Of a DNA stretch of 64,000 nt, positions 1 through 12,368 are shown piece after piece (position 1 is the stretch's first letter; every line of letters begins with the position of its first letter). The DNA lies in the NCBI RefSeq assembly GCF_958298935.1, contig NC_084939.1:8943501-9007500 (forward strand), in the 5' to 3' direction. The stretch comes from Phragmites australis (taxonomy: Eukaryota > Streptophyta > Magnoliopsida > Poales > Poaceae). Below the pieces are notes generated by a model. That model searched no databases, was not told where the DNA came from, and worked only from the letters and a program-made list of their open reading frames with translations. Made by a program: the position numbers and the translations under genes.

Positions 1-1388
1 ATTTCTCTATGCTCATGGCTTATTCTGGTGTACATTAGATCCTGTTTAATATCCTTAGTACTTCAAGACCTTTTGTGCTTGTATGTTCTTCCATATTTGA
101 TGTTGTAAATTCATGTTTATTTTTCTTTAATATTCTGTCTTAACCAGTGATAAGATTATGTTCGTGTTTCGTCAAGTAAATTCAAAATTCTCAAGCATTG
201 AAAAGAACTTTACAAATTGACATTTAGAATGTCCCTTTTTTTTCTTTTGATGAAAGGTGTAAAATACTTGCTTATACAGTTGGAACTCTTTTGGGTGTAT
301 AAGGGTTCATCAGATGATAAATGGGTGAGCTGGATATCTTCCTAGTGTTGTCATCTCCTCACCCTACTTGGTGGATACCCTGCATGATTCAGTATAACTA
401 TCAGTTACTTCCAATTTTGCAGTAGATTCTAGTTCAGCATTCAAGGGAGACGGTTGTCAAAAAAATATTATACTTTTAATGCAACATGTCCTGTGTTTTA
501 ATAACTTTTCGATTGCTGAAGAGCAGCAACCATTATCAAATGCTCAAAATTGACATGGCTAACATGAATTGCAGAGGCATGCGTCAATTATTGTGGCCAC
601 TAGGACAAAACAGGTTCAGGTTATATATGTGGACCTTTCTAATTGAACATTAGTGATAATCTTCTACTAAAAGCATCTGGGAGTTCCACTCATTTTTACA
701 CTATCAAAGCTAATAAAGAGTCCACTCATAGACTGGGTGGTAAAAAAGAAAATGTTTGACTATTTCATCGTGTTCTAGGTCCATTTCTATAACTCTAGTA
801 CGTGAATTTGTAAACCATTATATTTTTGCATTTAATTGTGTATGATTACTTAGAAATATGTTAAATGAGTCATGCCTTGGATCCTGCCAGGATAAGGCTG
901 GGTTTATTAGAAGTCTAAGATTCTTGTCACCACAGCAACTTATCTCATACCCTCCTATAGTTCTTTTCTGATGGTAGTTCATGTATGTTTGAGTATTCTA
1001 CACATTTGAGAAAGCAACTTGAAATGTTTTTGTTAGATTCTCGATGAATTCTTATTGGGTAATACTAGGCTTACAGCAATACCTTACAGAAACATGTGGA
1101 TTCTCCGTTACGAATCATATGATGCCATTTGTCCTTTGTCATGCTATGAATGTCACCTCTCCATCAGCAATTTATTAAAAGAATTTAGTTTCCTCGGAAG
1201 TTCTTACATGCTGATTGCTGATGATAATTTGTAGCTTGGTCCTCTTGTGACTACGTGTGAAATATCGTAGCTCTCAAGACCTTTATGGACCTTCTTTCTT
1301 AATGGTTGCTTAACTGCTTATCAGTTGGATGATGTGACTTTGCATAAATTTATTTTCGAAGTAAGTTGTCTTTTTTTTTTTTACCTAG
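1..1388. other. Mostly intronic sequence upstream of SAP-gene exons
   Basis: AT-rich sequence with stops in every frame. Apart from a tentative 39-nt exon at 575-613 (part of the SAP-gene entry) I see no exon, RNA gene or repeat I can defend. The phase of the exon at 1389 requires further coding sequence upstream, most of it presumably before position 1. A (T)11 run lies near 1370-1382, just before the acceptor of that exon, and fits a polypyrimidine tract. Confidence 0.5.
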
Positions 1389-2689
1389 ATCTGCTGCCAG
1401 AAGCTTGGATGTCAACAATTCAGCTAAGAGGCCCAACTTGGGTAGTTCATCTGGATCACCTGCCTATGGTAAAGCTTATTCCTCCACTTTTACCGCCCAG
1501 TAAGTTCATTAAGTAGGAATCTACGGACGAGATTTTTTTTTCCGATTAGCATTTTGGGAAGCAAGGAACTGATACAGAGGGAGAAATGGCAGCTGCCCAG
1601 TTTTCAAAAGAAACAGGCATTTTTTTGTGAGTTCTCCGCAAACTTCCTATGAATTCTTCCACTTCAAGTTATAAAGAGAATCAGCACATCAAGGGGCCTT
1701 GTTCTAGATTCTCAAGACATAGTTCTGCTGGAGCAGATATCACACATTAAACTAGTAGCCATCTTTCTCTGTTTCTTTTTTTTGTATGTGTTTGAGATTA
1801 TGTATTTTTTAATTATGCATGTCAGCAATAATAGCATTTTAAGAAACTAAATATTGCACTCTCACCTTTCTCCGAAACCCTGCATTAACATTTTTTTCTT
1901 AATCTGATGGATGCCTTAATCTTGCAGAAGAAGCAATATCTGGCTTTTCACAGCACACACTGCAGTCATTTACAGTTGAGAGGCTGCGTGGACTTCTACG
2001 ACAAAGTGGTCTCTCAACTAAAGGGAAAAAGGCAAGATAAACCATGTTGAATTTTCTTCTCTGAACCTTCTTCTTGTTCTGAATTTAAGAGTTTTGGGTA
2101 TTTTTATTTAAATTATTGATCACTAGTACATCTTTTGAATTTTTGCTCCCAGATCCATTGGTTGTATTCAGAAGGACATCATTGAATATCACCGAATATA
2201 CTACACATTTGGACTTTTGGATAACATCAAATTTCTTCCATACATTTTTTTCATAGATGATTCTTGCTGTTTTCAGAACTCATGAAGTTGTATCTCAAAT
2301 ATTCACACAATACCTACCTGTTTGCACGGCACCATAAGAAATTATGGTTACGGCACCATAAGAAATTATGGTTATGCAGAAGTTTAATATGGTTTTGGCT
2401 AGTTGGTTTTGTGGAGTAATAGGAATAGGGGGAGAAAGGTCCATTCTTCTATAAGTTCTAGTGATGCTGTTAGGTGTTCGTTTAAGGAAGAAGATAATTA
2501 TTGTGAATAAAGTGAGGATAGTTCTTTTGTATTGTTTAAGAAAATCTGGGTTGTTATAGGAAAGATTTATTTGATATTTTAAATATCTATATATTCATCG
2601 TTATCTTGTCCGAGAGCCATTTTTAAAATTATGATGGTGTTCTTTCTCAGGATGAATTGATCGCTCGCTTAAGGGAGGTGCAGGGTTGA
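575..2689 (+). CDS. C-terminal exons of a SAP-domain protein (partial, enters from the left)
   Basis: Exons are read as 575-613 (tentative, small), 1389-1468, 1928-2031 and 2651-2689, with TGA at 2687-2689. All phases join: the 575 exon leaves two bases that pair with the first base of the 1389 exon; 1389-1468 leaves one base that pairs with the first two of 1928; 1928-2031 ends on a codon boundary. The last two exons encode a helix-extended loop-helix with the SAP pattern: FTVERLRGLLRQSGL, then the STKGKKDELIARL segment. Upstream is a Ser/Lys-rich linker. SAP domains bind AT-rich or scaffold-attachment DNA and are known in nuclear chromatin, repair and RNA-processing proteins. The C-terminal placement recalls human Ku70, but the rest of the gene lies outside the window, so I name only the domain. 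The first exon is the least certain part. Confidence 0.68.
2032..2650 (+). other. GC-AG intron splitting the SAP domain
   Basis: The donor reads AAAAAG followed by GCAAGATA and the acceptor is TTTCTCAG before 2651. No GT occurs near the donor that would keep the SAP reading frame. AG/GCAAG is the consensus of the rare GC-AG class of U2 introns. Retention of the intron would give a stop three codons past the junction and remove the second SAP helix, so splicing decides whether the domain is complete. Confidence 0.65.
2327..2374. repeat. Perfect 24-bp tandem duplication inside the GC-AG intron
   Basis: Two identical adjacent 24-bp units, 2327-2350 and 2351-2374, each beginning CGGCACCATAAG. 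They lie in the middle of the intron, away from both splice sites. This looks like a simple replication-slippage duplication. Confidence 0.9.
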
Positions 2690-4522
2690 CATTAAGCTCA
2701 TTTTGTTTTGTTGATCCAATACCTGTGGGCAATGTCGAACTCTGATGAGGAGCAGGATGAGTAGAGCAAGACTGTACTTGTTTTTTTTTTTTTTTTTTGA
2801 GCTAAAGCAGACTGTACTTGTTGAGCTGTTGTTCTGTTTAAACTTCAGGTGACGTAGTGACATACTTCAGACTTCAGAGCTTATCTGTAGTCAAAATTTG
2901 TTGAGTGGCTGTTATGTTTTGACCGTCTGGTCTTAATTATTTTCTTATATGAAATTAATTAGAAATGCAGATATGTGAATTTAATCCTAAAACTTCGCAT
3001 ATGGGTCTAATTTGTCCACACAATTCATTTGTACCCTCATATTCCTTGGCTATAAAATCTGATACCAAATACTATGCGCAACAGGAATCCCGTTGCTGCT
3101 ATAGTTAAACAATTTCAAACAGACTAGCTCTGTTGTATTCTGTATAATTTTTATACTGAAGAAAAATGCAACTGTGATCATTGTTCTGCGAGTCACCTGC
3201 ACAAGTTTTTCTCGTTGCTTTGATATGGGTGCCTAATCTTGGATGTACAATGGGCTGAGATACTTGCACAGTTGCACTAGTTCATCAGAAATGTAAAGCT
3301 GTTGGTCTCCTTGATGGTTTCCTTCTTCAACCTGTATAAAGCCAATTCTGAACTGGAGGCAGAACAATGAGGTGGCCAACTCATTATAGATGACATCAAT
3401 ATGACATCACTAGCGATGTTTGTAGATGGGTGGGGTGTTCATCGTAGTGCTCTATTTGTGTGTATTGTAGGTCTCAAAACTATACAAGTTGTCCGCTAGC
3501 TGTAATTAGAATTTTTTATTCCCTTCTCTTAATTAATTGAGGTAGAACTTCTGTCATTGCCCCCCACCCCCCCCCCCCAAAAAAAAAACTGGAGGCAGAG
3601 TACTGTTAGTTGTTAATCTGCTAATGTATCACTAATATGTACAATGTAAATATGAGAAATACTATTGCCTTTATTGGCATAAGGAAAATTGCACGCGAAG
3701 CACGCCTCCGTTAATCTTCAAAGTAAGTCAGAAATATTTTCTGCTTTCAGTTCAACAAGAAATTTGATTGTGACTTAAACACAGTAAAACACAAAAAGAA
3801 AGATGAGATTATTTAACTATTTATCATTCTTATCATATATCAATTCGGTCTCTCACTGACATGTACGTCATTGGCAGTGAGTTAGGGTGGCAAATCTGTT
3901 ACCACTCAGCTGAAAAGAGTGACATAGTTAAATGCCTTCAGAAGATGCTTGAAAATCAGCAAATGGAGGAATGTTTTTCAGTCAGCTTATTGTCCAGAGA
4001 TTACTTTAGCATTTTTTTTTCCTTTTTTCGCTTTGATCGTTATGCTGCAAATTGAAGATATATCACGCCAGCAACGGCAAGTTTCAATCAAATATCTGCT
4101 TGACTTTATCTTGGAACAGCTATGTGGTGATGGTCCAAAGTTATGGTCAGCTGTCATCCACCAATCTCTCGTTCATCTTTTCTGTCATTTTACCAAATGA
4201 TGGAACAATCTCACCAGAAAAGCAAAACTGCATATCAAAATGAAAACGCAATAGAAAATTGGCTTCTTTGTTCTTTCTTCTTATCAACTCCCAGGCTATC
4301 CACTGGCACAGTTGTATAATTTAATAGAAAATGCTACTTACCCAAAGTTTAGTATGAGAGAGAAACTGTAATCCCTACCAGTGAAATTCTCATCTTTCAT
4401 TTGTATTATTTTTCTTGAAGAGGAATATTTCTTTTGAATTATTACATTGTGAGTCTTTTTTTATCAACATATGTGTAGTTGTTGCAGTTGTCATCTCAGT
4501 AGTCAGAATCCTACTTCTATTG
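2690..4522. other. 3' UTR and intergenic DNA, no gene seen
   Basis: The 3' UTR of the SAP gene must begin at 2690; I could not place its polyadenylation site. Homopolymer runs occur at about 2779-2797 (T) and 3561-3587 (C then A). The open frames in this stretch, including those near 3860-4240, are short, overlap each other and show no domain or codon bias. I see nothing else. Confidence 0.5.
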
Positions 4523-4531
4523 AAATGGAGC

Positions 4532-4830
4532 GAAATTTTGTTAATAATATTATTTTATTAGAAAATTGTAAAGATAATAGTCAAATTAAAAAAATTGCAA
4601 GAATAGATACTTATCGGCACGCGGAATACAGACAAGGGGTATGCCACATGCCGATAGCCTATGTGGCACTGGGCACGGGGGCCTATCGGCATTCCCCGTG
4701 CCGACAGACATCTGGATAGACACCAATAAGGGTGTCGCGGTAGCGGACAACCGACAGGCTTGTCAGCAAACAGAATGCTGACAGGCCTATCGGCACTCCA
4801 TTTGCCGATAGGCCGATAACTATCTCTTTT
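4532..4830. repeat. Left terminal inverted repeat of the MULE
   Basis: The first 100 bp are AT-rich and nearly identical to the reverse complement of 11900-12001. The inner part is GC-rich and contains several copies of TATCGGCA and its complement, so the TIR can itself form local hairpins. The inner boundary is approximate because similarity fades gradually. Confidence 0.8.
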
Positions 4831-5429
4831 AATTGATTTTTATTAATAATTAGGAGAATATCATGTATTCAATGAAAGATTTTTATTAATAATTAGAAGA
4901 ATATCATGTATTTAATGATGCACGGCCATAACTCAATGTACATCCTATAAAAGAAGTTAAACTTTTTAAAAAATAGCAACTAAAGGCTACACATAGGTTG
5001 AGGCAATGATGCGCACTGTTGTTGAATGGCCGAAAATATTTGTTGTTCAAAGAGTTGTCCAAACGGCATCACAGAGTGGTTCATTTTTTTTCTAATATTG
5101 ATTCGATGTAATTATATCAATATTTCTTTATTTAGTTGATGTAAAATTATGTGAGTAATTTTTTAGCGAAGTATCATTAGAAGGATAGAAAATCTAAATT
5201 TTTGAACAATAGTAGTTGTGAAGCACAATTATCATAGTATCCGGTATGGAGGTTACATACGCTGGTAAACATTACATGGGATATAGGGTTTATCGTTGTT
5301 GCACGAATGGACCATAACCATAAAGAAATAACGACAGCAAATGTATGGTACGTCTAAAGACTAACCTAATAGCGTGCCGCTGGTAAACCTAATATGTCTT
5401 AGAGAATGAAAATAGGGAGGGTTACAATA

Positions 5430-8400
5430 GATGCTCTTCACTGAGTTCACCTAGGATATTTGCCATTTCTCAGGGTATTGGGGCCATCTGCCTTAGCATG
5501 ACGGGCCCTTTCCCGCTTCCTTTCCCTCTCTGCTTCGCGTGCTTGAGCTGCGGTGCACTCCTTCGCAGTGTTCCTGATGTGCTCCTCCTCCTACCGCTTT
5601 ATCCATAGTTCCTCCTAATGTCGCTCGTACTCGCAGCATTCATAAGCTTCCCTCCTCCACCGTATCTCCATATCCACCCACCGCTTCTGGTGCTCATTTT
5701 GCTCTATGTCGAGTCATTGCATGAAGTCACAAATTGGTGGAGGAAATTGGACAAAAGAAACAAGAGGGGAGATTAGTAAGAGAGTGCATAAAATTGTGTG
5801 GAAAGGTCCACATGAGTGATCTATGTCGCTATACCGGTGGGTACTTGTACAGTTCATGTCGAGACTTGTCATACTAGTAGTTGGCACACATGAAGAAGCG
5901 CATGCCATATGTATAGGAGATATCCTGGGACTCGCGAAACCTACAAGGGTCGCCACAGAAGTATATCGGTGGTTCGACCCCTAGGGGTGAAAATCCCCTA
6001 ATATTTCTTGGATAGGCTTGGTGGAGCTGAGGAAGACAGTGCAGTTGAGAGAGCTGAGGAAGAAGTGTTCTATCTATCGATGAATGTGGGGTTATTTATA
6101 GTGGCTGGGGGCTGGTGCATGGACTTAGTTGCAGTAGGGCTTGGATGGGGCTGGAGCATAGAATTCCCTGTGAAAGTTGGAGAAGTTGTGGCATTGATGC
6201 TTGGTCGATATTCTATGTGAAAGATGTTGCTTGGTGTGGTCATTTCATTCTACAAAAGTTCAGCAAGGAGTTATTACTGCCTCTACATGTAAGGTAGGGA
6301 ATCCTATGAAAGAATTGGGCTTAGAAATAATATATTGGTAGAATGATAAATCCCGGCTATTTCATTAGTGAAAGTGAAGTACATCACATATAAGGGTCAT
6401 CGTAAGCATTCATTGCATGTCTGTGGCTACAAAACATAAGGCAATATGCATCGACTCGTACCTTATTCGTACACGATCTACAATAAGTTACAATGGCATG
6501 TAGTACTCCATCGCAAATGCATTATGGAAAGACAGACTACCAGGTGCAAGAAAATATTTACTGGTTTGGTGGAAAAGATGGAGGCTTCTCATCCAGATGT
6601 TATTAGTGGATCTCTTGAAAGTTGCATCAATGGGGGTAGGGCTTGCTGCACATGTACCCTTGTGCCAGTCCATGTGCCACATGCCTCGACACAGTTGGTA
6701 GGCCGCACACGTATTGTGGAGAAAACTGCATGTTGTCGCATGTAGTGAGGTACTTATCCCATCACTCTTCATTGAGTTCATGTAACCTCATCTTCGGCCG
6801 TTCAACATCAGCGTGTCTCATTCCCTGAGCCTCTTCGTAGCCGTAGTTGATGTTTGCGTACTCTTCATCGTTAGCGTACCATTCGTACTTGCACTTGGGA
6901 TTGCCATATTGTTCGAGGGAAGCAAGTGAATCAGATGAAATTCGTAGCACGGTAGGATATCATGCACACTTACCCCACATCGGTACCAAGCAACCGTGGC
7001 AAGCGGAAACAATTTCTGGCGTGCTATTTTACTGTAGTTGCACCGCAGCATGCATGGCTCATGCGCTTCTATCTCCAGCTCAAGATATTCATTTCTCTTT
7101 CGCTCTTCTTCCTCACGCTTCAATCTATCAAGGATGTCGTGCCATTACTCGTAAGGGCTCATCTTTCCCTTACCCTTGTTGACCCAGACCCGGACCCGGA
7201 CCAGGACCCGGAAGCCATGGAATGGAGTGTGTTGAATTATGTTGGAGATGAAGTAGCCATAGATTGGTTACCCTTATATACACCCGGTTGCCATGGAAGG
7301 GATCGTGTTGTCATTTAATTTATAATTAAAGGACTGTCATGTGGTCACTTCATATTCAATGCTGAGTCATGACAGATGTGTTGTTATTTCATGGTTAAAA
7401 CTGAATCGTGTGGTCACTTCGTGTCTAAAGTGTGAGTCACAGCAGAGGTGCTGTGCTGGCAGTAGGGTGTTATCATTTCATGCTTAAAGCTACATCGTGT
7501 GGTCACTTCATGTCTAAAGTCTAACTCACGATAGAGGTGTTTTGTTGGTAGCAGGGTGTGGTTGCAGCAGTGTGTGTTTGCATTTGATGTTTTGAATGAT
7601 GTTACAGCAGAGAGGGAAAGATGTGCGGTACTATCGAAGAAAGGATAAGGTCACGGGCCTGTTTTTCATAGCCAATATTTGATTCGTACCTATTCATCTA
7701 CATAGAGGGGTCATCCTACATATGAAGTGGTGACTTTTCATCGCAGTACCTTTTGGCATTAAGTGGTTGGCGAACGCATCCTTACTTGGATCATTTGGTG
7801 AAGGACCTTCAAATACTTGCATGGACCTTCTCCATGTACCTATTTCCGCCATGCTTAGTGTTAGTTGTGTTCAGATGGTCGAGATGATGGTGCCTTATAT
7901 TGACGAAGGGCATCGGATACTCTGGGAGGCTCATCATCGCGCAGCACTGCATCGACATGTGAGTGGGCAGTCTCTTCAACTCAGAAGCACCTTCAATGTC
8001 TTCAAAGTAGGTTTTCATCCTTGGGGTTACCTTTTTATATAGTAGGCTTTCAGAAACAATACTGTTTTTAGTGGTATCCCTAATGTGCCGGTGCAGTCAA
8101 GTGAATAGACTTTTCAGTGCTACCCCTAATAGGCCAGTGTAGTCTAGCCAATAGGCTTTTCAGTGCTACTGTATCTATCCAGTACCGACAGCACTTCTCG
8201 TATATAAAAAAACCAATCAATTGTCTACTCACATATGTTCTGACCTCGTATTGAATTGAGACGATGACGTATCCTCATCCTCTCGATGGGCCTATAGAAT
8301 CGACCACCCCCAAACCCCCATTTAGACGTCTATGGTGGAGATTTCTACGGAAACCACAATGCTCTCCCTTACTCATTTTGGCTGCCATGTTGACATAGAG

Positions 8401-8470
8401 ATGATGCTGTAGTCCAAAAGTTTGCTCATCCTCCTCCTCCACAACCCATTCTGCCCTTGTCATGCAACAT
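5430..8470 (-). pseudogene. Degenerate second coding region of the MULE
   Basis: Several minus-strand stretches look like old coding sequence but do not join into one frame. At 5470-5720 the minus strand reads a run rich in Glu, Arg and Lys, interrupted by stops. At 6762-6950 a 62-codon frame ends in GMRHADVERPKMRLHELNEE, and 6818-7123 has a charged stretch in another frame. At 8275-8463 a further fragment lies downstream of the transposase in a different frame. Autonomous MULEs often carry a second gene beside the transposase, and this is my best guess for the material. No conserved domain is recognisable and the individual fragments could be chance. Confidence 0.35.
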
Positions 8471-8479
8471 CACCTTGAA

Positions 8480-10138
8480 GACGTGCTGATGTTTACCAAC
8501 AGTATGTACTATGTGTGACTGGCCCTTCCTGCTCTTCTCTTCCATGTAAAATGTTATCTTTGCCGTATACACCCTTTGCAGGTTGCCTATATGTAGCGCG
8601 ACCTTACTGTAATGCTCTCAGAGATACCACTGCGTTCCATGAGTGACTCCCTCCACAATTGCCACTAATGGCAGTGACCTATTCCCCTTCATTACCCAAT
8701 TATAAACCTTAGCGAGGTTAGTTGTCATAATTCTATAATGTGAACCATCAATATCCGCAATGAGTGCCCATTTCTCCAGTGGTTCGTGTCTGATCCAGTC
8801 AGAGAAACACTTAACTCTCCTTCCACCCTTCCTTCTCCTGGTCACACCCTGAGGCTCAAGTGGTAAAGGCTCTAGACCCTCGGGCTACTCCTCCCTTGGT
8901 ACAACTAGCTTCTTCAAAACTTCATCCATGTGCTTACTAGTTAGTTTATCCAATTCGTCCCATAGTGCATCAAACTTCCTCCTTTGGTTCTGTTTGCACA
9001 ACTTCTTAAAAAAATCCATCAACCTCTTGCTCCTAAATTGTTTGTAGAAGTTTGCTCCGAGATGCCGCATGCACCAATGGCTATGCAAATCTGGCCATAG
9101 CAATACCACACCCGCACCACTCTGTAATGTGTTGATAGCATTCAACAAGCATGCATGACAATCGTGGAGTACACACACGTTAGGCCTGTTACCAACAACA
9201 CCTCTCTTAACCCACTGCAAGAACCATAGCCAACTATCCATACATTTGCATTCGATGAATGCAAAAGCCAAAGGCACAACCTGTTTCTCGCCATCTACCC
9301 CGATAGTTGTGAGTATCTACCCCCTGTATTTGGCTGTGAGGAATGTCCCATCCACGCACATCACTGGCCAGCAATGTCGGAATGCCTCGATCATACAGCC
9401 GAACGACCAGAACTCCCGTTGAAGGACTTAATCTCCATCCTGATTGAAAAAATCATTAATAGCAATGCAGGTGTTCAGGTTCCTACCTTAAATAACCTCT
9501 AGTAGTGAAGATAAGTTGTGGTATGAGTCCTTATAAGTGTCAAACCTCTTCTCTAACACCTTATGTTTCACTCTCCATGCCATGTCATATGAAATCTCGT
9601 ACCCAAATCTAGTGTTGATAGCATGCATAATTCCAAAAGGAGACATACTAGTCTTCTTCACAATCTCTGTGTCCATCACATTTGCAACATAATCAGCGCT
9701 CATGTTCCTGTGCACGCGTAGAGGTCAGCTCAAGTTGCAAGTATGTGGCTCAACAATAGACGCTAACCATATTGTGTCACACCTCGACAAGAATCCATGA
9801 ACTCGCCAAGTGCAACCTTGAGCTAAACATTTGATGTCGTATGTCCGAGGATTAGTTATTACCACCTTGAACTCCCTTGCCTCTGAGAAACACCATCTCT
9901 TCACTGTATATTGCAGATGGACCTTGTCATGAAACATCTGGCCTTTGGTCACCACGATAGAATCATACTCCAATGCCAACTCGTGTCCATCGTTCATTGT
10001 CAACTTCTTCAAAGAAATATTCGACCATTCTTCCAGGATTCCTGCACCGGAGTCCACAAATATGAGGAACTCGTCGTTATCTACCTCCATCTGGTCCACT
10101 AATGCCTCGTCCCGCTCTCCCTGATCAACACGCATCAT
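8480..10138 (-). pseudogene. MULE (MuDR-type) transposase, broken only by in-frame stops
   Basis: Four open segments (10138-9725, 9715-9488, 9277-8885 and 8845-8618) and the sequence between them lie in one frame without a frameshift. The order fits a MULE transposase. An N-terminal DNA-binding region contains CLAQGCTWRVHGF and EPHTCNLS. A linker with SADYVANVM follows. The catalytic core starts at CVDGTFL (first Asp), continues through VCVLHDCHACL (second Asp) and includes WCMRHLGANFYKQF. The usual C-terminal SWIM zinc finger is not visible. Six stops interrupt the frame: near 9725, 9488, 9430, 9318, 8882 and 8615. Each is TAA, TAG or TGA at a place where a C-to-T change in CAA, CAG or CGA would create it. 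The protein would bind the TIRs and move the element, but this copy cannot make it. Confidence 0.85.
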
Positions 10139-10679
10139 GGCCTGATTTTCTTCCCCGTAGTTACGTTTTTCTCTTGCAGTCTGTATCTCAACCGATGCAC
10201 TAGTCTACAGGGGTACCTCTGGGACCACACTCTCCTGCACCTCTTCATGGACAACATTTTCACCAACAACTTCTACGGTGCTAGGTCTAGCTTTTGTGGA
10301 TCCAACATCGCTCGTTTCTACCAGGATACAGTGGGAAAAACCCCGTCTCAACCCCAGTGGCACAAACTGTTGCTATTGCTTCGAACATGTAACCTCCAAG
10401 AGCTCCCACTGCTAGCCGGTTTCTCGATGTCTAGGAATTACCTTCACTGTCAACCACTGATGTGTCGGACTGAGTTGCAGCAGATTATACAGCCAACCTA
10501 ACACTTGGGACCATCGGATCTCTCCCAAACTCTGCAATTATGTGTCCACATACTAGAAGTTACTTAGATCCACCCCACTGTCACAATGCATGATATATCT
10601 GGGGCCGTAAAAAACCCTGAACCCAACTACGATCGACATTCCTGATTCAACAACCATACTATACTCTGTCAGGTTAAAT

Positions 10680-11580
10680 AATTGTAATCAACATACAAAA
10701 GTTGCGACCACAAATTCTATTCAACCTCATCACTTGTATTCTATATAACCATCAAATATCATCACTAACATACTCTTTTTGTTGACACTATATCATTTTA
10801 AATGTATTGCTGCCAAAAAAATTACACAATTTCTATTCTAAATATACTATAGCTCTGAAATATTTGTATTATGTATTCATAATAATTTGACTTCAAACTA
10901 GTAAAGATTGAAAAATTACAAACTATGTATGCTCTATGCTAAATTATCTATTCTACACGTATATAAATTTTTCTATTCTAAATTCTAAATGAATCATATT
11001 TTCCTCCTTCCATTCTAAAACAATGCTACGAAAATCCACAATAATTCAAATATACAATTCACAAAAATTATGTACATATAATAATATAAAATTTTCAAAT
11101 CATATTAAATAACATATTTTAACTCTACATTACCAAAATATTTAAAATTTTCCAACTACTCTACATTTCGTAACTAACTATACTATATTTTCTATATATA
11201 GCTAATTTCTGAACCATACTTACTCTACTCTAAATTTCATATCCTTATTCTCCTAAATTATCTACTCTACTTGGTATTTCTCTAACTATTTTCCTAAGTG
11301 TTTCTAACACTAAATTATCTAAATATTCTTACATTGCCGAACTACCTCAAACTATTCTAAACTAAAATTTTAAACTACACTAAATTTTCTACCTAACCAT
11401 ACTAATTTTTCTAATTATTACAAATTTTCGAACTAGATGTACTCTATTCTAAATTTCCTATCCTTAACTTTTCTAATTTTTCTACTTTATTATAGATTTT
11501 TCCTATTCTATTCTAAATATTGTATACTAATTTTTCCTACTCTATGCTAACTATTTACTATTATTTCTTATAAAAAAATG
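10680..11580. repeat. AT-rich low-complexity stretch inside the MULE
   Basis: About 900 bp of quasi-periodic AT-rich DNA built from variants of TTCTAAATT and CTACTCTA, without an exact repeat unit or open frame. It lies upstream of the transposase start on the minus strand, so it may be promoter-proximal spacer. I see no gene in it. Confidence 0.6.
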
Positions 11581-11799
11581 CAAGATCTTCACCACCGCCG
11601 TTGGGTTGCTCCCCACTGGTCGAGGCTGCCGCGGGTTGCCGGCCATTGAAGCCTCGTCATCGCTCGCCGGTCCACTCCCACCCGTCGCTACCTCGCTCTT
11701 GCGCGTAGTCGCCGCCGCTCTTGCCCATCGCTGCCGCTCTCTGCTCGACCGTGCATGTGGAAGACGAGGAACAGAAGAGGAATCGACGGTCGGGCTGAT

Positions 11800-12001
11800 A
11801 ATAAAGGCATGTCGGCATTCTGCGTGCTGACAAGTCAGGACGCGTCACCTGTCGGCATTTCGTGTGCCGACAGACTCCCAACCCCAGTGCTACATAGGCT
11901 GTCAGCATGCGGAATAACGACAGGTACCTATTCTTACAATTTTTTTAATTCGGCTATTATTTTTACAACTTTCTAATAAAATAATATTATTAAAAAATTT
12001 G
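11800..12001. repeat. Right terminal inverted repeat of the MULE
   Basis: Reverse-complementary to the left end at 4532-4830. The outer 100 bp match best and the inner part shares the GCCTATGT(A/G)GCACTGGG block. It is followed immediately by the 9-bp target duplication. Confidence 0.85.
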
Positions 12002-12017
12002 AAATGGAGCTAACAAA

Positions 12018-12315
12018 GCTTCAAGCAATTGACATCTCAGATGGCTATACTCCAGCTATATTTTACCTAACAACACTAGGAAAAGTGCTAGTTGTACAAT
12101 ATTTAGTTCTTTCAAGAAGCTCTAATCGAGAAATCCAGGAAATAACTTTAATAATGTGCTAGTTGTACAATAATTAGCTTCAAACAATTGACATCTCAGA
12201 TGGCTATACTCCAGCTATTTTACCTAAAAAGAAAGGAAAAGAGTTAGTTGCACAAGTACTAGGTTTTTTTCATAATCATCTAATTGGGGATCAAGGAAAT
12301 AATTTTAATAATGTG
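12018..12315. repeat. Imperfect tandem duplication, period about 159 bp
   Basis: The block beginning GCTTCAAGCAATTGACATC at 12018 recurs at 12177 as GCTTCAAACAATTGACATC. Both copies continue through ATGGCTATACTCCAGCTAT and AGGAAATAA(C/T)TTTAATAATGTGC. The copies differ by substitutions and small indels, so the duplication is not new. It lies just outside the MULE in non-coding DNA. Confidence 0.85.
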
Positions 12316-12368
12316 CCTTATCATCATTGTTTCAACCTATATATACATTACTAGTTGACATATCCTAG

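Larger units (their letters stand above)
4532..12001 (-). mobile_element. Mutator-like element (MULE) with long TIRs and 9-bp target duplication
   Basis: The 9-bp sequence AAATGGAGC is repeated directly at 4523-4531 and 12002-12010, and the 7,470 bp between ends in long inverted repeats. The outer 100 bp of the two ends match closely when one is reverse-complemented, sharing TTAATAATATTATTTTATTA and the following AGAA, with scattered substitutions. Similarity continues inward through a GC-rich stretch with repeated TCGGCA/TGCCGA motifs (4610-4830 and about 11805-11935). A 9-bp target duplication, long TIRs and an internal MuDR-type transposase on the minus strand together define a MULE. The body also holds a degenerate second coding area (5430-8470), AT-rich DNA (10680-11580) and a GC-rich patch (11590-11790). 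Confidence 0.92.

Noticed and set aside
575..2689. Naming the SAP gene Ku70
   Set aside because: A C-terminal SAP domain fits, but only about 80 residues are in the window and I cannot recall a close match to plant Ku70. Domain name only.
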